Assembly (NCBI GenBank): GCA_900078405.1
Contig: FLTS01000001.1
Span: 248,001-312,000 of the forward strand
Length of the DNA stretch: 64,000 bases
DNA from: an uncultured Stenotrophomonas sp.
Lineage (GTDB): Bacteria; Pseudomonadota; Gammaproteobacteria; Xanthomonadales; Xanthomonadaceae
Direction of reading: 5' to 3'
How positions within the stretch are numbered: position 1 is the first letter of the stretch; each line of letters opens with the position of its first letter. The notes beneath the pieces were generated by a model, which had not been told where the DNA came from, ran no database searches, and saw only the letters and a program-made list of their open reading frames with translations. Shown piece after piece: positions 29,171 through 38,654 of this stretch. The position numbers and the translations under genes were made by a program.

Positions 29171-29206
29171 TCCCTTGTTGCCCCTTTCCTGTCAGGAGTC
29201 CCGTTC

Positions 29207-30397
29207 ATGAGCTTCCTTCCCCAACTCCGCATCCCCGCCACCTACATGCGCGGCGGCACGTCGAAAGGCGTGTTCTTCAAGCTCGAAGACCTGCCCGAAG
29301 CGGCGCGTGTACCCGGCCCGGCGCGCGATGCGCTGCTGATGCGGGTGATCGGCTCGCCGGATCCCTACAGCAAGCACACCGACGGCATGGGCGGGGCGAC
29401 GTCGAGTACCAGCAAGTGCGTGATCATCGCCCCGGCATCAAGGCCAGACCACGACGTGGACTACCTGTACGGGCAGGTGTCCATCGACACCGCGTTCGTG
29501 GACTGGTCGGGTAACTGCGGCAACCTCAGCACTGCGGTGGGGCCGTTCGCGATTGCCAACGGTTTCATTCCTGCCAAACGCATTCCGCGCGACGGCACCG
29601 TCACTGTGCGCGTGTGGCAGGCCAACATCGGCAAGACCATCCTCGTGCATGTGCCGGTCAGCGATGGCCAAGTACAGGAAGCCGGCGACTTCGAGTTGGA
29701 CGGGGTGACCTTCCCGGCGGCCGAGGTCGTGCTGGAGTTCCTCGATCCTTCCGATGACGGTGAAGGCGAGGGTGGCTCCATGTTCCCTACCGGCAACCTC
29801 GTCGATGATCTCGACGTGCCGGGCATCGGCACGTTGAAGGCGACGATGATCACCGCCGGCATCCCCACCGTGTTCGTCAACGCCGCCGACATCGGCTACG
29901 ACGGCACCGAGCTGCAAGCGGCGATCAACGAGGACAGGGCGGCGTTGGCGAAGCTGGAAGCCATTCGCGTGGCCGGCGCGCTGCGCATGGGGCTGATCCG
30001 GGCTCCGGAAGAAGCGCTCAAGCGCCAGCACACGCCGAAGGTAGCGTTCGTCGCGCCGCCGAAGCGATATGTGTCCAGCAGCGGCAAGACCATCGAGGCC
30101 GGCGACATCGACCTCAACGTGCGCGCGATGTCGATGGGCAAGCTGCATCACGCGATGATGGGGACTGCGTCGGTCGCCATTGCCACGGCGGCGGCGGCGC
30201 CGGGCACGCTGGTCAACCTCGCTGCCGGCGGTGGCACCCGCGAGGCGGTGCGCTTCGGCCACCCGTCCGGCACCTTGCGCGTGGGCGCGGCGGTGGCGCA
30301 GGTCGAAGGCCAGTGGGCGGTGACCAAGGCGGTGATGTCGCGCTCGGCGCGGGTGCTGATGGAGGGCGCAGTGCGGGTGCCGGCGGACGTGTTCTGA
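29207..30397 (+). CDS. prpF: 2-methylaconitate cis-trans isomerase PrpF
   Basis: PrpF isomerises the product of AcnD so that aconitase can hydrate it to 2-methylisocitrate. The 396-residue product has the diaminopimelate epimerase-like double fold. PATYMRGGTSKGVFF at residues 10-24 contains the conserved Arg-Gly-Gly-Thr-Ser-Lys loop, SVDTAFVDWSGNCGN appears here as SIDTAFVDWSGNCGN, and GKLHHAMMGT is near residue 310. Length is typical. It completes the acnD/prpF version of the methylcitrate cycle, which replaces prpD. Confidence 0.95.
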   Translation: MSFLPQLRIPATYMRGGTSKGVFFKLEDLPEAARVPGPARDALLMRVIGSPDPYSKHTDGMGGATSSTSKCVIIAPASRPDHDVDYLYGQVSIDTAFVDWSGNCGNLSTAVGPFAIANGFIPAKRIPRDGTVTVRVWQANIGKTILVHVPVSDGQVQEAGDFELDGVTFPAAEVVLEFLDPSDDGEGEGGSMFPTGNLVDDLDVPGIGTLKATMITAGIPTVFVNAADIGYDGTELQAAINEDRAALAKLEAIRVAGALRMGLIRAPEEALKRQHTPKVAFVAPPKRYVSSSGKTIEAGDIDLNVRAMSMGKLHHAMMGTASVAIATAAAAPGTLVNLAAGGGTREAVRFGHPSGTLRVGAAVAQVEGQWAVTKAVMSRSARVLMEGAVRVPADVF

Positions 30398-30497
30398 CCT
30401 GCCGCCGTGCCGCCGGCATGCCCTCGAAGGCTTGCCGGCGCGCGCACAAGGCGTGTGCGGGCGGCGGCTATACTCGCCGCGTCCGCAGGAGAACGCC

Positions 30498-33400
30498 ATG
30501 ATCGACAGGAAGTGGAAGCACATGCGCTGGGCCGTCATCACGCTGCTGGCGCTGGCAACGGTGGCCGGCTGCAAGCGCAACGAGAGCGGTCAGCTCCCCG
30601 GCGCCAGTGGCGAGGCGATCCAGGCCAAGCAGGAAGAGGTCAAGGGATTCGCGCTGGTGCGCACCTGGCCGGACCAGAAGGGTGGCGAGCTGGCGCTGGC
30701 GGTGGAGTTCTCGCGGCCGCTGGTCGGCACGCAGGACTTCGACAAGCTGCTGCGCTTCGAGGAGAAGGTCGGTACCGAGGACAGCAGCTGGTCACTGTCC
30801 GACGATGGCAAGACCCTGCGCTACCCCTATGTCGAGGCGGCAAAAGACTACACCCTGGTCGTGTCGGCCGACCTGCTCGCCGCCGATGGCAGCCGCCTCG
30901 GCAAGGACGTGCGCCAGCAGGTGTTCACCGGTGAACTGACGCCCGCGGCCGGCTTCGCCTCGCAGGGCAGTGTGCTGCCGGCGCGCGACAGCCGCGGCCT
31001 GCCGGTGGTGTCGGTGAACGTGCCCGAGGTGGACGTCGAGTTCCTGCGGGTGACCGAGAAGAATCTGCCGGCATTCTTCAGCCAGTACCAGCGCGGCGGC
31101 CGCCGCGGCAGCTGGGAGCTGGACAGCGACTACGGCAACCACACGCCGATCTCGCAGTTGGCCGAGCCGGTCTACGTCAACCGCTTCGTGCTTGGCGGCA
31201 AGCCCAACGAGCGGATGCTGACCTACCTGCCGATCCAGGACGTCAAGGAACTGCAGCAGCCGGGCCTGTACTTCGCGGTGATGAAGCGCACCGGCAGTTT
31301 CGACAACGAGTACGACACCGCGTTCTTCACCGTCAGCGACATCGGCCTGCACACCCGCGCCTACAAGGACACGCTGTTCGTGCACACCGCCTCGCTGGCC
31401 AGCGGTGCGGCGGCCAAGAGGGTGGATCTGCGGGTCGTCGATGCCAAGGGCGAGACCATCCTCAAGGGCCAGACCGACGCCAACGGCAACGCGCTGCTGA
31501 ACTACACGCTCGACGCCGGGCACGTGCTGGTGGCCGCCAGCGGCAGCGACACCACGATGCTGCCGTTCAACCAGCCGGCGCTGGACCTGAGTGAATTCGC
31601 CGTGGCCGGGCGCCAGAACGCATGGTTCGACGTGTTCGCCTGGTCCGGCCGCGACCTGTACCGCCCCGGCGAGACGGTGCGTGTATCGGCGCTGCTGCGC
31701 GACAACGACGGCAAGCCGGTCAAGGCACAGCCGGTGTTCCTGCGCCTGAAGCAGCCCGACGGCAAGGTGTTCCGCGAAACCCGGCTGCAACCGGGCGAGC
31801 AGGGGTATTTCGCGTTCGAACAGGCCATTCCCGCCGAGGCGCCCACCGGCCGCTGGCAGGTGGAATTCCGCACCGATCCTGCAAGCAAGGAAGCAGTGCA
31901 GGGTATGACCCTGCGCATCGAGGAGTTCCTGCCCGAGCGCATGAAGCTGGACCTGGACAGCGCGCAGAAGACGCTCAAGCCCGGCGAGCCGCTGAAACTG
32001 CAGGCCGATGCGGCCTACCTGTACGGCGCGCCGGCCGATGGCAACCGCTTCACCGCGCGGCTGGCGGTGGCGGTGGAGCAGCACCCGGTCGAGGCGATGG
32101 CCGGGTGGTTCTTCGGCGACCCCACCGTGGAGTTGCCGCGCGAAGCCAATGACGTCATCGATACCGCCCTGCCCAGGGACGGCAAGCTGCGCCAGGACAT
32201 CGCCCTGCCCGAGGAAACCGGCAAGGGCACGCCGGTGGCGGTGGTAGTGTCCGGCAGCGTCTACGAAACCGGCGGCCGCACCGTCACTCGCACGCTCAAG
32301 CGCGTGTTGTGGCCGGCGCCGGCACTGGTCGCGGTGCGCCCGTTGTTTGACGACAAGGACGGCGCCGATGCCAATGCCAACGCGCGCTTCGAGCTGCTGC
32401 GCGTGGATGCCGACGGCACGCCGCAGCCGGCCAAGGGGCTGAAGGTCACGCTGGTACGCGAACTGCGCGACTACCACTGGAGCTTCAACGACAACCGCTG
32501 GGACTACGACTTCACCCGCCGCTTCGAGAACAGGGAAACCCGCACCCTCGACGCCGGCGAGACGTCGGTGAAGTTCGATTTCCCGGTGGAGTGGGGCGAG
32601 TACCGCGTCGATGTGTTCGACCCGGCCACCGGCCTGACCGTGCGCTACCCGTTCCGTGCCGGCTGGAGCTGGAACGACGACAACCGCGGCCTCGACGCGC
32701 GCCCGGACAAGGTCAAGCTGGCGCTGGACAAGACCGGCTACAAGGCCGGCGACACGCTCAAGGTGACGCTGACCCCGCCGCACGCCGGGCGCGGCGTGCT
32801 GATGGTCGAGAGCGACAAGATGCTTTACGTGCAGGACATCGAGGCCAAGCCCGGCAGCACCTTCGAGATCCCGGTGACGCAGGACTGGGAGCGGCACGAC
32901 GTCTACGTCACCGCGCTGGTGTTCCGCGGCGGCAGCGCGCCGAGCAGGATCACCCCCGCACGCGCGGTGGGCGTGGCGCACGTGCCGATGGAGCGCGGCA
33001 ACCGCCGCGTCGAGGTGGGCCTGGTGGCGCCGAAGCAGATGCGTCCCGAGCAACCGATGGCGGTGACCGTCAGCGTGCCGGAACTGGCCGGCAAGCCGGC
33101 GCACGTCACCGTCTCGGCGGTCGATGTCGGCATCCTCAACATCACCCGCTTCCCGGTGCCGGATGCACCCGCGCACTTCTTCGCGCAGCGGCGGCTGGGC
33201 GTGGATGCCTACGACATCTACGGCCGCGTCATCGAGAGCTTCGAGGGCAACAGCGGCAAGCTCAAGTTCGGCGGCGACATGGCCTTGCAGGCGCTGCCGC
33301 AGGCCAAGCGGCCGACCGCGCGGGTGCAGACCGTGGACCTGTTCTCCGGCCCGGTGAAGCTGGACGCCAAGGGCAATGCCCGCATCGAGCTGCCGGTGCC

Positions 33401-35399
33401 GGATTTCAACGGCACGCTGCGGGTCTCGGCGCTGGTGTATGCGGACGACCGCTACGGCAACCGCGATGTCGAGACGCTGGTGCGCGCGCCGATCCTGGCC
33501 GAGGCCAGCATGCCGCGGGTGATGGCGCCGGGCGACCGCAGCACGGTGACGCTGGACGTGCAGAACTTCACCGGCAAGCCCGGCGAGTTCACGGTGCGCG
33601 TTGACGGCGAAGGCCCGCTGGCGATCGGTGAATCCAGCCGCAAGGTGCAACTGGCGGCCGATGCCAAGCAGACCCTGAGCTTCCCGCTCAACGCACAGGA
33701 GGGCTACACCGTCGCCAAGGTGCGGGTGCGGGTGGACGGCAACGGCTTCAAGGTCGACCGCCGCTACGACCTGCCGGTGCGCGCGGCATGGCCGCAGGTG
33801 CTGCGCGCGCAGACCCGCACGCTCGACCCGCTGGCGCCGGTCACGCTGGACAGCGGTTCCGCCAGCGGGCTGATGGCCGGCTCGGTCAACGCACGCATGC
33901 TGGTCAGCGCGTTGCCGCCGATCCCGTTCGCCAGCGCCCTGCAGGGCGCGTTGAATTACCCGTACGGCTGCGCCGAGCAGACCACCAGCAAGGGCTATGC
34001 CGCGCTGCTGCTGGACGAAACCACGTCGACGATGCTCGGCGCCGACGGGCTGGACGCCAAGGCCCGCCGCGAACGCATGGAAGGCGCGTTCGGGCGGCTG
34101 GCCTCGATGCAGGTGGCCAACGGCAACTTCTCGATGTGGGGCAACGACGACTACGTCAACCCGGCGCTGACCCCGTACATCGCCGAGTTCCTGCTCGATG
34201 CGAAGGATGCCGGTTTCGCGGTGCCGGACAGCGTGCTGCAGAAGGCATTGAACAGGATCAGCGAGGACCTGCTCAGCGGCGGCAACCAGTTCTACGGGCA
34301 GGAACGCCGCGACGCGCTGAAGTTCGCCAACCAGGCGTATTCGGGCTACGTGCTGGCCCGCGTCAACCGCGCCCCGCTGGGTACGCTGCGCGCGCTGTAC
34401 GACAACGAGCGCGACAAGGCCGTCACCGGGCTGTCGCTGGTGCATCTGGGCATGGCCTTGTCGTTGCAGGGCGACGGCAAGCGCGGGCAGGCCGCCATCG
34501 CCGCCGGTTTCGCCAAGGACGGCAGCGACCGCCCGGCGTATTTCGGCGACTACGGCAGCCGCCTGCGCGATGACGCCCTGATGATCGCGCTGCTGCACGA
34601 ACGCGGCCTGTCCAAGCCCGCCTACGACGCCCGTGCGGTCGCGTTGGGTCGCGAGCTGGACGCACGCCGCAACAGCGGCTGGCTGTGGCTGAGCACGCAG
34701 GAGAAGGTGGCGCTGGCGCGGCTGGGCAAGGCGCTGATGGTCGACCAGAAGAAACTGGTATCCGGTGAACTTGCAGTCGGCAATGGCAGCGAAGCCATCG
34801 GCGAGCGCAAGGCGTTCGCGCGCGTGTTCGATGCCGCGCAGCTGGCGCAGGGCGTGCGTTTCACCCCGCAGGGGCAGGCGCCGATGTTCGCCAGCCTGGA
34901 AGTGGCCGGCATCCCGCGGCAGGCACCGGCGCCGGACAACAGCGTGATCGGCATCGAGCGCGCCTGGTACACCACCGACGGCAAGCCGTGGACGCCGCGC
35001 CCGCTGAAGGAAGGCGAGGCGCTGATCGTGCGGCTGAGCGTCACCGCCAACACCACCATGCCCGACGCACTGCTCACCGACCTGCTGCCGGCCGGGCTGG
35101 AGATCGAGAACTTCAACCTCGGCGACGCCAAGCAGTGGGCCGACGTGGTGGTGGACGGTATCCGGATCAGCGATCGCTCCGGTGAAGCCGACGCCCGCCA
35201 CGAGGAGTTCCGCGACGACCGCTACGTGACCGCACTGAACCTGCGCCGTGGTCGCACCGCGCGGGTGTTCTACCTGGTACGCGCGGTCACCCCCGGCACC
35301 TACACCGTGCCGCCGCCGCTGGCCGAGGACATGTACCGCCCCGAGCTGCGCGGCGTGGGGCGCTCCAACCCGAGCACGATCACGGTGGTGCAGCCTTGA
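30498..35399 (+). CDS. yfhM: Bacterial alpha-2-macroglobulin lipoprotein (YfhM-like)
   Basis: The product has 1633 residues. ATG 30498 gives a lipoprotein signal with lipobox VAGC near residues 21-24. The remainder is the long MG-domain chain of bacterial alpha-2-macroglobulins, with GRDLYRPGETVRVSALLRD early and YPYGCAEQTTSKGYAALLL near residue 1155. CAEQ is the internal thioester motif, so this is a thioester-forming member. Such proteins are thought to trap foreign proteases in the periplasm. It is followed 22 bases or so later by pbpC, the classic partner that repairs peptidoglycan, so the pair forms a defence operon. Confidence 0.92.
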   Translation: MIDRKWKHMRWAVITLLALATVAGCKRNESGQLPGASGEAIQAKQEEVKGFALVRTWPDQKGGELALAVEFSRPLVGTQDFDKLLRFEEKVGTEDSSWSLSDDGKTLRYPYVEAAKDYTLVVSADLLAADGSRLGKDVRQQVFTGELTPAAGFASQGSVLPARDSRGLPVVSVNVPEVDVEFLRVTEKNLPAFFSQYQRGGRRGSWELDSDYGNHTPISQLAEPVYVNRFVLGGKPNERMLTYLPIQDVKELQQPGLYFAVMKRTGSFDNEYDTAFFTVSDIGLHTRAYKDTLFVHTASLASGAAAKRVDLRVVDAKGETILKGQTDANGNALLNYTLDAGHVLVAASGSDTTMLPFNQPALDLSEFAVAGRQNAWFDVFAWSGRDLYRPGETVRVSALLRDNDGKPVKAQPVFLRLKQPDGKVFRETRLQPGEQGYFAFEQAIPAEAPTGRWQVEFRTDPASKEAVQGMTLRIEEFLPERMKLDLDSAQKTLKPGEPLKLQADAAYLYGAPADGNRFTARLAVAVEQHPVEAMAGWFFGDPTVELPREANDVIDTALPRDGKLRQDIALPEETGKGTPVAVVVSGSVYETGGRTVTRTLKRVLWPAPALVAVRPLFDDKDGADANANARFELLRVDADGTPQPAKGLKVTLVRELRDYHWSFNDNRWDYDFTRRFENRETRTLDAGETSVKFDFPVEWGEYRVDVFDPATGLTVRYPFRAGWSWNDDNRGLDARPDKVKLALDKTGYKAGDTLKVTLTPPHAGRGVLMVESDKMLYVQDIEAKPGSTFEIPVTQDWERHDVYVTALVFRGGSAPSRITPARAVGVAHVPMERGNRRVEVGLVAPKQMRPEQPMAVTVSVPELAGKPAHVTVSAVDVGILNITRFPVPDAPAHFFAQRRLGVDAYDIYGRVIESFEGNSGKLKFGGDMALQALPQAKRPTARVQTVDLFSGPVKLDAKGNARIELPVPDFNGTLRVSALVYADDRYGNRDVETLVRAPILAEASMPRVMAPGDRSTVTLDVQNFTGKPGEFTVRVDGEGPLAIGESSRKVQLAADAKQTLSFPLNAQEGYTVAKVRVRVDGNGFKVDRRYDLPVRAAWPQVLRAQTRTLDPLAPVTLDSGSASGLMAGSVNARMLVSALPPIPFASALQGALNYPYGCAEQTTSKGYAALLLDETTSTMLGADGLDAKARRERMEGAFGRLASMQVANGNFSMWGNDDYVNPALTPYIAEFLLDAKDAGFAVPDSVLQKALNRISEDLLSGGNQFYGQERRDALKFANQAYSGYVLARVNRAPLGTLRALYDNERDKAVTGLSLVHLGMALSLQGDGKRGQAAIAAGFAKDGSDRPAYFGDYGSRLRDDALMIALLHERGLSKPAYDARAVALGRELDARRNSGWLWLSTQEKVALARLGKALMVDQKKLVSGELAVGNGSEAIGERKAFARVFDAAQLAQGVRFTPQGQAPMFASLEVAGIPRQAPAPDNSVIGIERAWYTTDGKPWTPRPLKEGEALIVRLSVTANTTMPDALLTDLLPAGLEIENFNLGDAKQWADVVVDGIRISDRSGEADARHEEFRDDRYVTALNLRRGRTARVFYLVRAVTPGTYTVPPPLAEDMYRPELRGVGRSNPSTITVVQP

Positions 35400-35451
35400 A
35401 GGCGGGAGTGAGTGAAGAGGGGTGAGAAGTGAGAAGCGGCAGAAACAACAG

Positions 35452-35542
35452 CCGTCATCCCCGCGCAGGCGGGGATCGCTCTGGCTTTTGACGTTCTGGA
35501 AGCGTGAAGCAAAAGCGATCCCCGCCTGCGCGGGGATGACGG
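35452..35542. repeat. Inverted repeat (ccgtcatccccgcgcaggcg class) at the start of pbpC
   Basis: The left arm 35452-35479 and the right arm 35516-35542 are complementary over about 27 bp. This is a different repeat class from the GTAG palindromes. It translates as PSSPRRRGS and AIPACAGMTE, the peptides commonly produced by dispersed intergenic repeats, and the likely pbpC start ATG 35536 lies in its right arm. Confidence 0.75.
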
Positions 35543-37920
35543 AAAAAGCGGATGCTTCTGCTTTCTCTCGTTCCTCGCTCCTCTTCACCCGTTCCCTGCC
35601 GTTCCTGCGCTGGGGCACGGCAGCGCTGTTGACGCTGCTGCTGGTCCTCGATTTCGCCTTCCCCCCACCGCTGCCGAAATCGCGCGACACCAGCACCCTG
35701 GTCGTCGCCCGCGACGGTACCCCGCTGCGCGCCTTCGCCGATGCCGAGGGCGTATGGCGCTACCCGGCCGATGCGGACGCCATTTCCCCGCTGTACCTGC
35801 AGGCGCTGCTGACCTATGAAGACCGCTGGTTCTGGCGCCACCCCGGCATCAACCCGTGGGCGCTGTTGCGCGCCGGCAAGCAGATGCTGCTCGAGCGCCG
35901 CATCGTCTCCGGCGGTTCCACCCTGACCATGCAGGTGGCGCGCATCCTCGACCCGCACACGCGCACGCCGTGGGGCAAGCTCAAGCAGGTGCTGCGCGCG
36001 CTGCAACTGGAAGCGCACCTGGGCAAGGCGCAGATCCTCGACCTGTATCTGGAACGCGCGCCCTACGGCGGGGTCATCGAGGGCGTGGAAGCGGCGAGCT
36101 GGGCCTACCTCGGCAAGCCGGCGGCGCGGCTGTCGCACGCCGAAGCCGCGTTGCTGGCGGTGCTGCCGCAATCACCCAGCAGGCTGCGCCCGGACCGCCA
36201 CCCGGAAGCCGCGCAACACGCGCGCGACAAGGTGTTGGCGCGCATGGCCGAACTCGGCACCTGGTCGGCCGAGGAGGTGGCCGACGCACGCATCGAGCCG
36301 GTGGTGACGCGCTCGCTGCGACAACCGCTGCATGCGGCACTGCTGGCGCAGAGGCTGCGCAGCCAACAGCCGCGCGCCGCGCAGATCGAAACCACGCTCG
36401 ACAGCGGCCTGCAGCGCACGCTGGAGGACCGGGTAGCCGCATATTTCTCGCAACTGCCCGAGCGCACCTCCGCCGCGCTGCTGGTGATGGACAACACCAC
36501 GCTGGAGGCGCGCGCCTACGTCGGCTCGGTCGCGTTCGGCGATAAGAGGCGGCTGGGCCATGTGGACATGGTGCAGGCGTGGCGCTCGCCGGGGTCCACG
36601 CTCAAGCCGTTTCTGTACGGCATGGCGCTGGACGATGGCCTGATCCATTCGGAAAGCCTGCTGGTCGATGCGCCGCAGAGCTTCGGCGGCTACCGCCCGG
36701 AAAATTTCGATGCCGCGTTCAATGGCCCAGTGAGCGCGGCCACCGCGTTGCGCTTGTCGCTGAACGTACCGGCGGTGGATCTGCTCGACCGCGTCGGCCC
36801 GTCGCGCTTCGCCGCGCGGCTGAACAACGCCGGCATCAAGCTGCGTTTCCCGCATGGCACGCAGCCGAACCTGGCGCTGATCCTCGGTGGCACCGGCGCG
36901 CGGCTGGAGGACCTGGTCGGCGCTTTCGCCGCGCTCAACCGCGAGGGCATCGCCGGCCGCGTCCGCTATACCCCGGACGCACCGATGGTCGAACGCCGGC
37001 TGGTGTCGCCGGGCGCGGCGTGGGTCGTGCGCGACATCCTCGAGTCGAACCCGCGCCCGGGCTATGGCGCCGGCACTTTCGATACCGGCAGCCGCCCGCC
37101 GGTGGCGTGGAAAACCGGCACCAGCTACGGCTACCGCGACGCCTGGGCGATCGGCGGCACCCGCCGCTACACCGTCGGCGTGTGGGTGGGGCGGCCGGAC
37201 GGCACGCCGCTGCCGGGCCAGTACGGTGCGGTCACCGCATTGCCGCTGATGTTTGAAGTCATCGACAGCCTGCCGCGCCAACCCGGTGACGCCGCTGCGC
37301 GCGCGATGCCGGCCAGCGTCGGCGAGGTGGAGGTGTGCTGGCCACTGGGCATCGCCGCCGCGCGGACGCCGCCGGCGATGTGCCAGCGGCGGATGCAGGC
37401 GCTGGTGCTGGACGAGGCGGTGCCGCCCATCTTTGCCGAGCGCGAGGCACGGCTGTGGCAATCGGGCCGCGTGCGCTACCGGGTCGATGTGCGTAGCGGC
37501 CTGCGCGTATCGGCCGGTTGCGAAGGCCATGCGCCGTTGCAGGAGCGGGAGCTGGCGCGCTGGCCGGCGCTGGCCTCGCCGTGGTTGTCGCAGGCGCAAC
37601 GGCAGGCGCAGCGCCTGCCGGCGCTGGCGCCGGGGTGCCCACCCGACGAACGCGGCAACGACGGCGTATTGCACGTGGACGGCCTCAATGACCGCGCCAC
37701 GCTGGCGCGCGCGCCCGGCGCCACGCATGGCCCGCGTCTGCAGTTGCGTGCGCTGGGCAGCGAGGCGGCGGTGGAGTGGCTGCTGGACGGGCGCTGGATT
37801 GCACAGACGCAGGGCACGCGTGGCTTCGTGCGCGACTTCGACGAGCCGGGCGAGCATGTGCTCACCGCGCTGGCGGCCGACGGCGCGTGGACGCGGGTGC
37901 GCTTCCGCGTGGTGCGCTGA
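35536..37920 (+). CDS. pbpC: Penicillin-binding protein 1C
   Basis: PbpC is a bifunctional class A peptidoglycan synthase. After a membrane anchor (FLRWGTAALLTLLLVLDFAF), the glycosyltransferase domain shows TYEDRWFWRHPGINP and SGGSTLTMQVARIL. The transpeptidase domain shows SPGSTLKPFLYG (SxxK), LSLNVPAVDL (SxN) and VAWKTGTSYGYRDAW (KTG). A C-terminal BiPBP_C domain follows to residue 794. The open frame extends to 35422, but that part is only translated repeat, so I choose ATG 35536. Together with the alpha-2-macroglobulin gene it is a conserved two-gene unit. Confidence 0.92.
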   Translation: MTEKADASAFSRSSLLFTRSLPFLRWGTAALLTLLLVLDFAFPPPLPKSRDTSTLVVARDGTPLRAFADAEGVWRYPADADAISPLYLQALLTYEDRWFWRHPGINPWALLRAGKQMLLERRIVSGGSTLTMQVARILDPHTRTPWGKLKQVLRALQLEAHLGKAQILDLYLERAPYGGVIEGVEAASWAYLGKPAARLSHAEAALLAVLPQSPSRLRPDRHPEAAQHARDKVLARMAELGTWSAEEVADARIEPVVTRSLRQPLHAALLAQRLRSQQPRAAQIETTLDSGLQRTLEDRVAAYFSQLPERTSAALLVMDNTTLEARAYVGSVAFGDKRRLGHVDMVQAWRSPGSTLKPFLYGMALDDGLIHSESLLVDAPQSFGGYRPENFDAAFNGPVSAATALRLSLNVPAVDLLDRVGPSRFAARLNNAGIKLRFPHGTQPNLALILGGTGARLEDLVGAFAALNREGIAGRVRYTPDAPMVERRLVSPGAAWVVRDILESNPRPGYGAGTFDTGSRPPVAWKTGTSYGYRDAWAIGGTRRYTVGVWVGRPDGTPLPGQYGAVTALPLMFEVIDSLPRQPGDAAARAMPASVGEVEVCWPLGIAAARTPPAMCQRRMQALVLDEAVPPIFAEREARLWQSGRVRYRVDVRSGLRVSAGCEGHAPLQERELARWPALASPWLSQAQRQAQRLPALAPGCPPDERGNDGVLHVDGLNDRATLARAPGATHGPRLQLRALGSEAAVEWLLDGRWIAQTQGTRGFVRDFDEPGEHVLTALAADGAWTRVRFRVVR

Positions 37921-37967
37921 GTTGCCGCGGATCCTGCAGAAGCGCACCTGGGTGCGCTCCTGCGGCT

Positions 37968-38450
37968 TTATTCCGGCAAATGCGCCAACACGTATTCGGC
38001 CGAGGACACCTCGAACTGCCCCGGCTCCTCGACATGCACCGCGCGCACGGTGCCGTTCTCCGCGTACAGCGCGAAGCGGCGGCAGCGCATACCCATGCCC
38101 GAGCCACTGGCGTCCATTTCCAGCCCCAGCGCGCGGGTGAAATCGCCATTGCCGTCGGACAGCATCTGCAAACCGTCGGGTACCGCCTGCGTCTTCGCCC
38201 ACGCCTGCATCACGAACGGGTCGTTCACCGCCATGCAGTACACCTCGATGCCGCGGCCACGGAACTGCTCGAAGTGCTCGACGAAGCCGGGCAGGTGGCG
38301 CGCCGAGCAGGTGGGCGTGAACGCGCCGGGCACGGCGAACAGCACCACCTTGCGGCCGTCGAACAATGCATGCGTGTCGATGGTTTCCATGCCCTCGCGG
38401 ATGCGCTTGAGGGTCACTTCCGGAATGGTGTCGCCGACGTGGATGGTCAT
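37968..38450 (-). CDS. Atypical 2-Cys peroxiredoxin (PRX5 type)
   Basis: The 160-residue product begins MTIHVGDTIPEVTLKRIREG and has the peroxidatic loop VPGAFTPTCSARHLPGF, with Thr-x-x-Cys as in thioredoxin-fold peroxidases of the PRX5 family. ALYAENGTVRAVHVEEPGQF is the usual C-terminal region. These cytoplasmic enzymes reduce hydrogen and alkyl peroxides using glutaredoxin or glutathione. It is convergent with pbpC, and a small imperfect hairpin (near 37937-37965) lies between the stop codons. It stands alone without a glutaredoxin fusion. Confidence 0.9.
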   Translation of the reverse strand: MTIHVGDTIPEVTLKRIREGMETIDTHALFDGRKVVLFAVPGAFTPTCSARHLPGFVEHFEQFRGRGIEVYCMAVNDPFVMQAWAKTQAVPDGLQMLSDGNGDFTRALGLEMDASGSGMGMRCRRFALYAENGTVRAVHVEEPGQFEVSSAEYVLAHLPE

Positions 38451-38654
38451 GGGGGGCTCCTGGGTCTTGGGGCAGTCTAGTGGTCGGGTGCAAGGGTGGC
38501 GTCAACGGCTTGGAAAGACCTCCTTCACGCAGCATCTTCCTGCATGGGGACGAGGCCGGCGCCACGGCCGCTAGAATGGCATTTTCGTACTTGCCGAACA
38601 TGTGGCGGCCGTCGTTGCGCGGCGGGCGGCCCGACTTTCCCGAAAGGTGTCTGG

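Noticed and set aside
30792-35696. A 1634-residue minus-strand open frame
   Set aside because: It lies exactly opposite the alpha-2-macroglobulin gene, has no motifs, and arises from high-GC codon bias.
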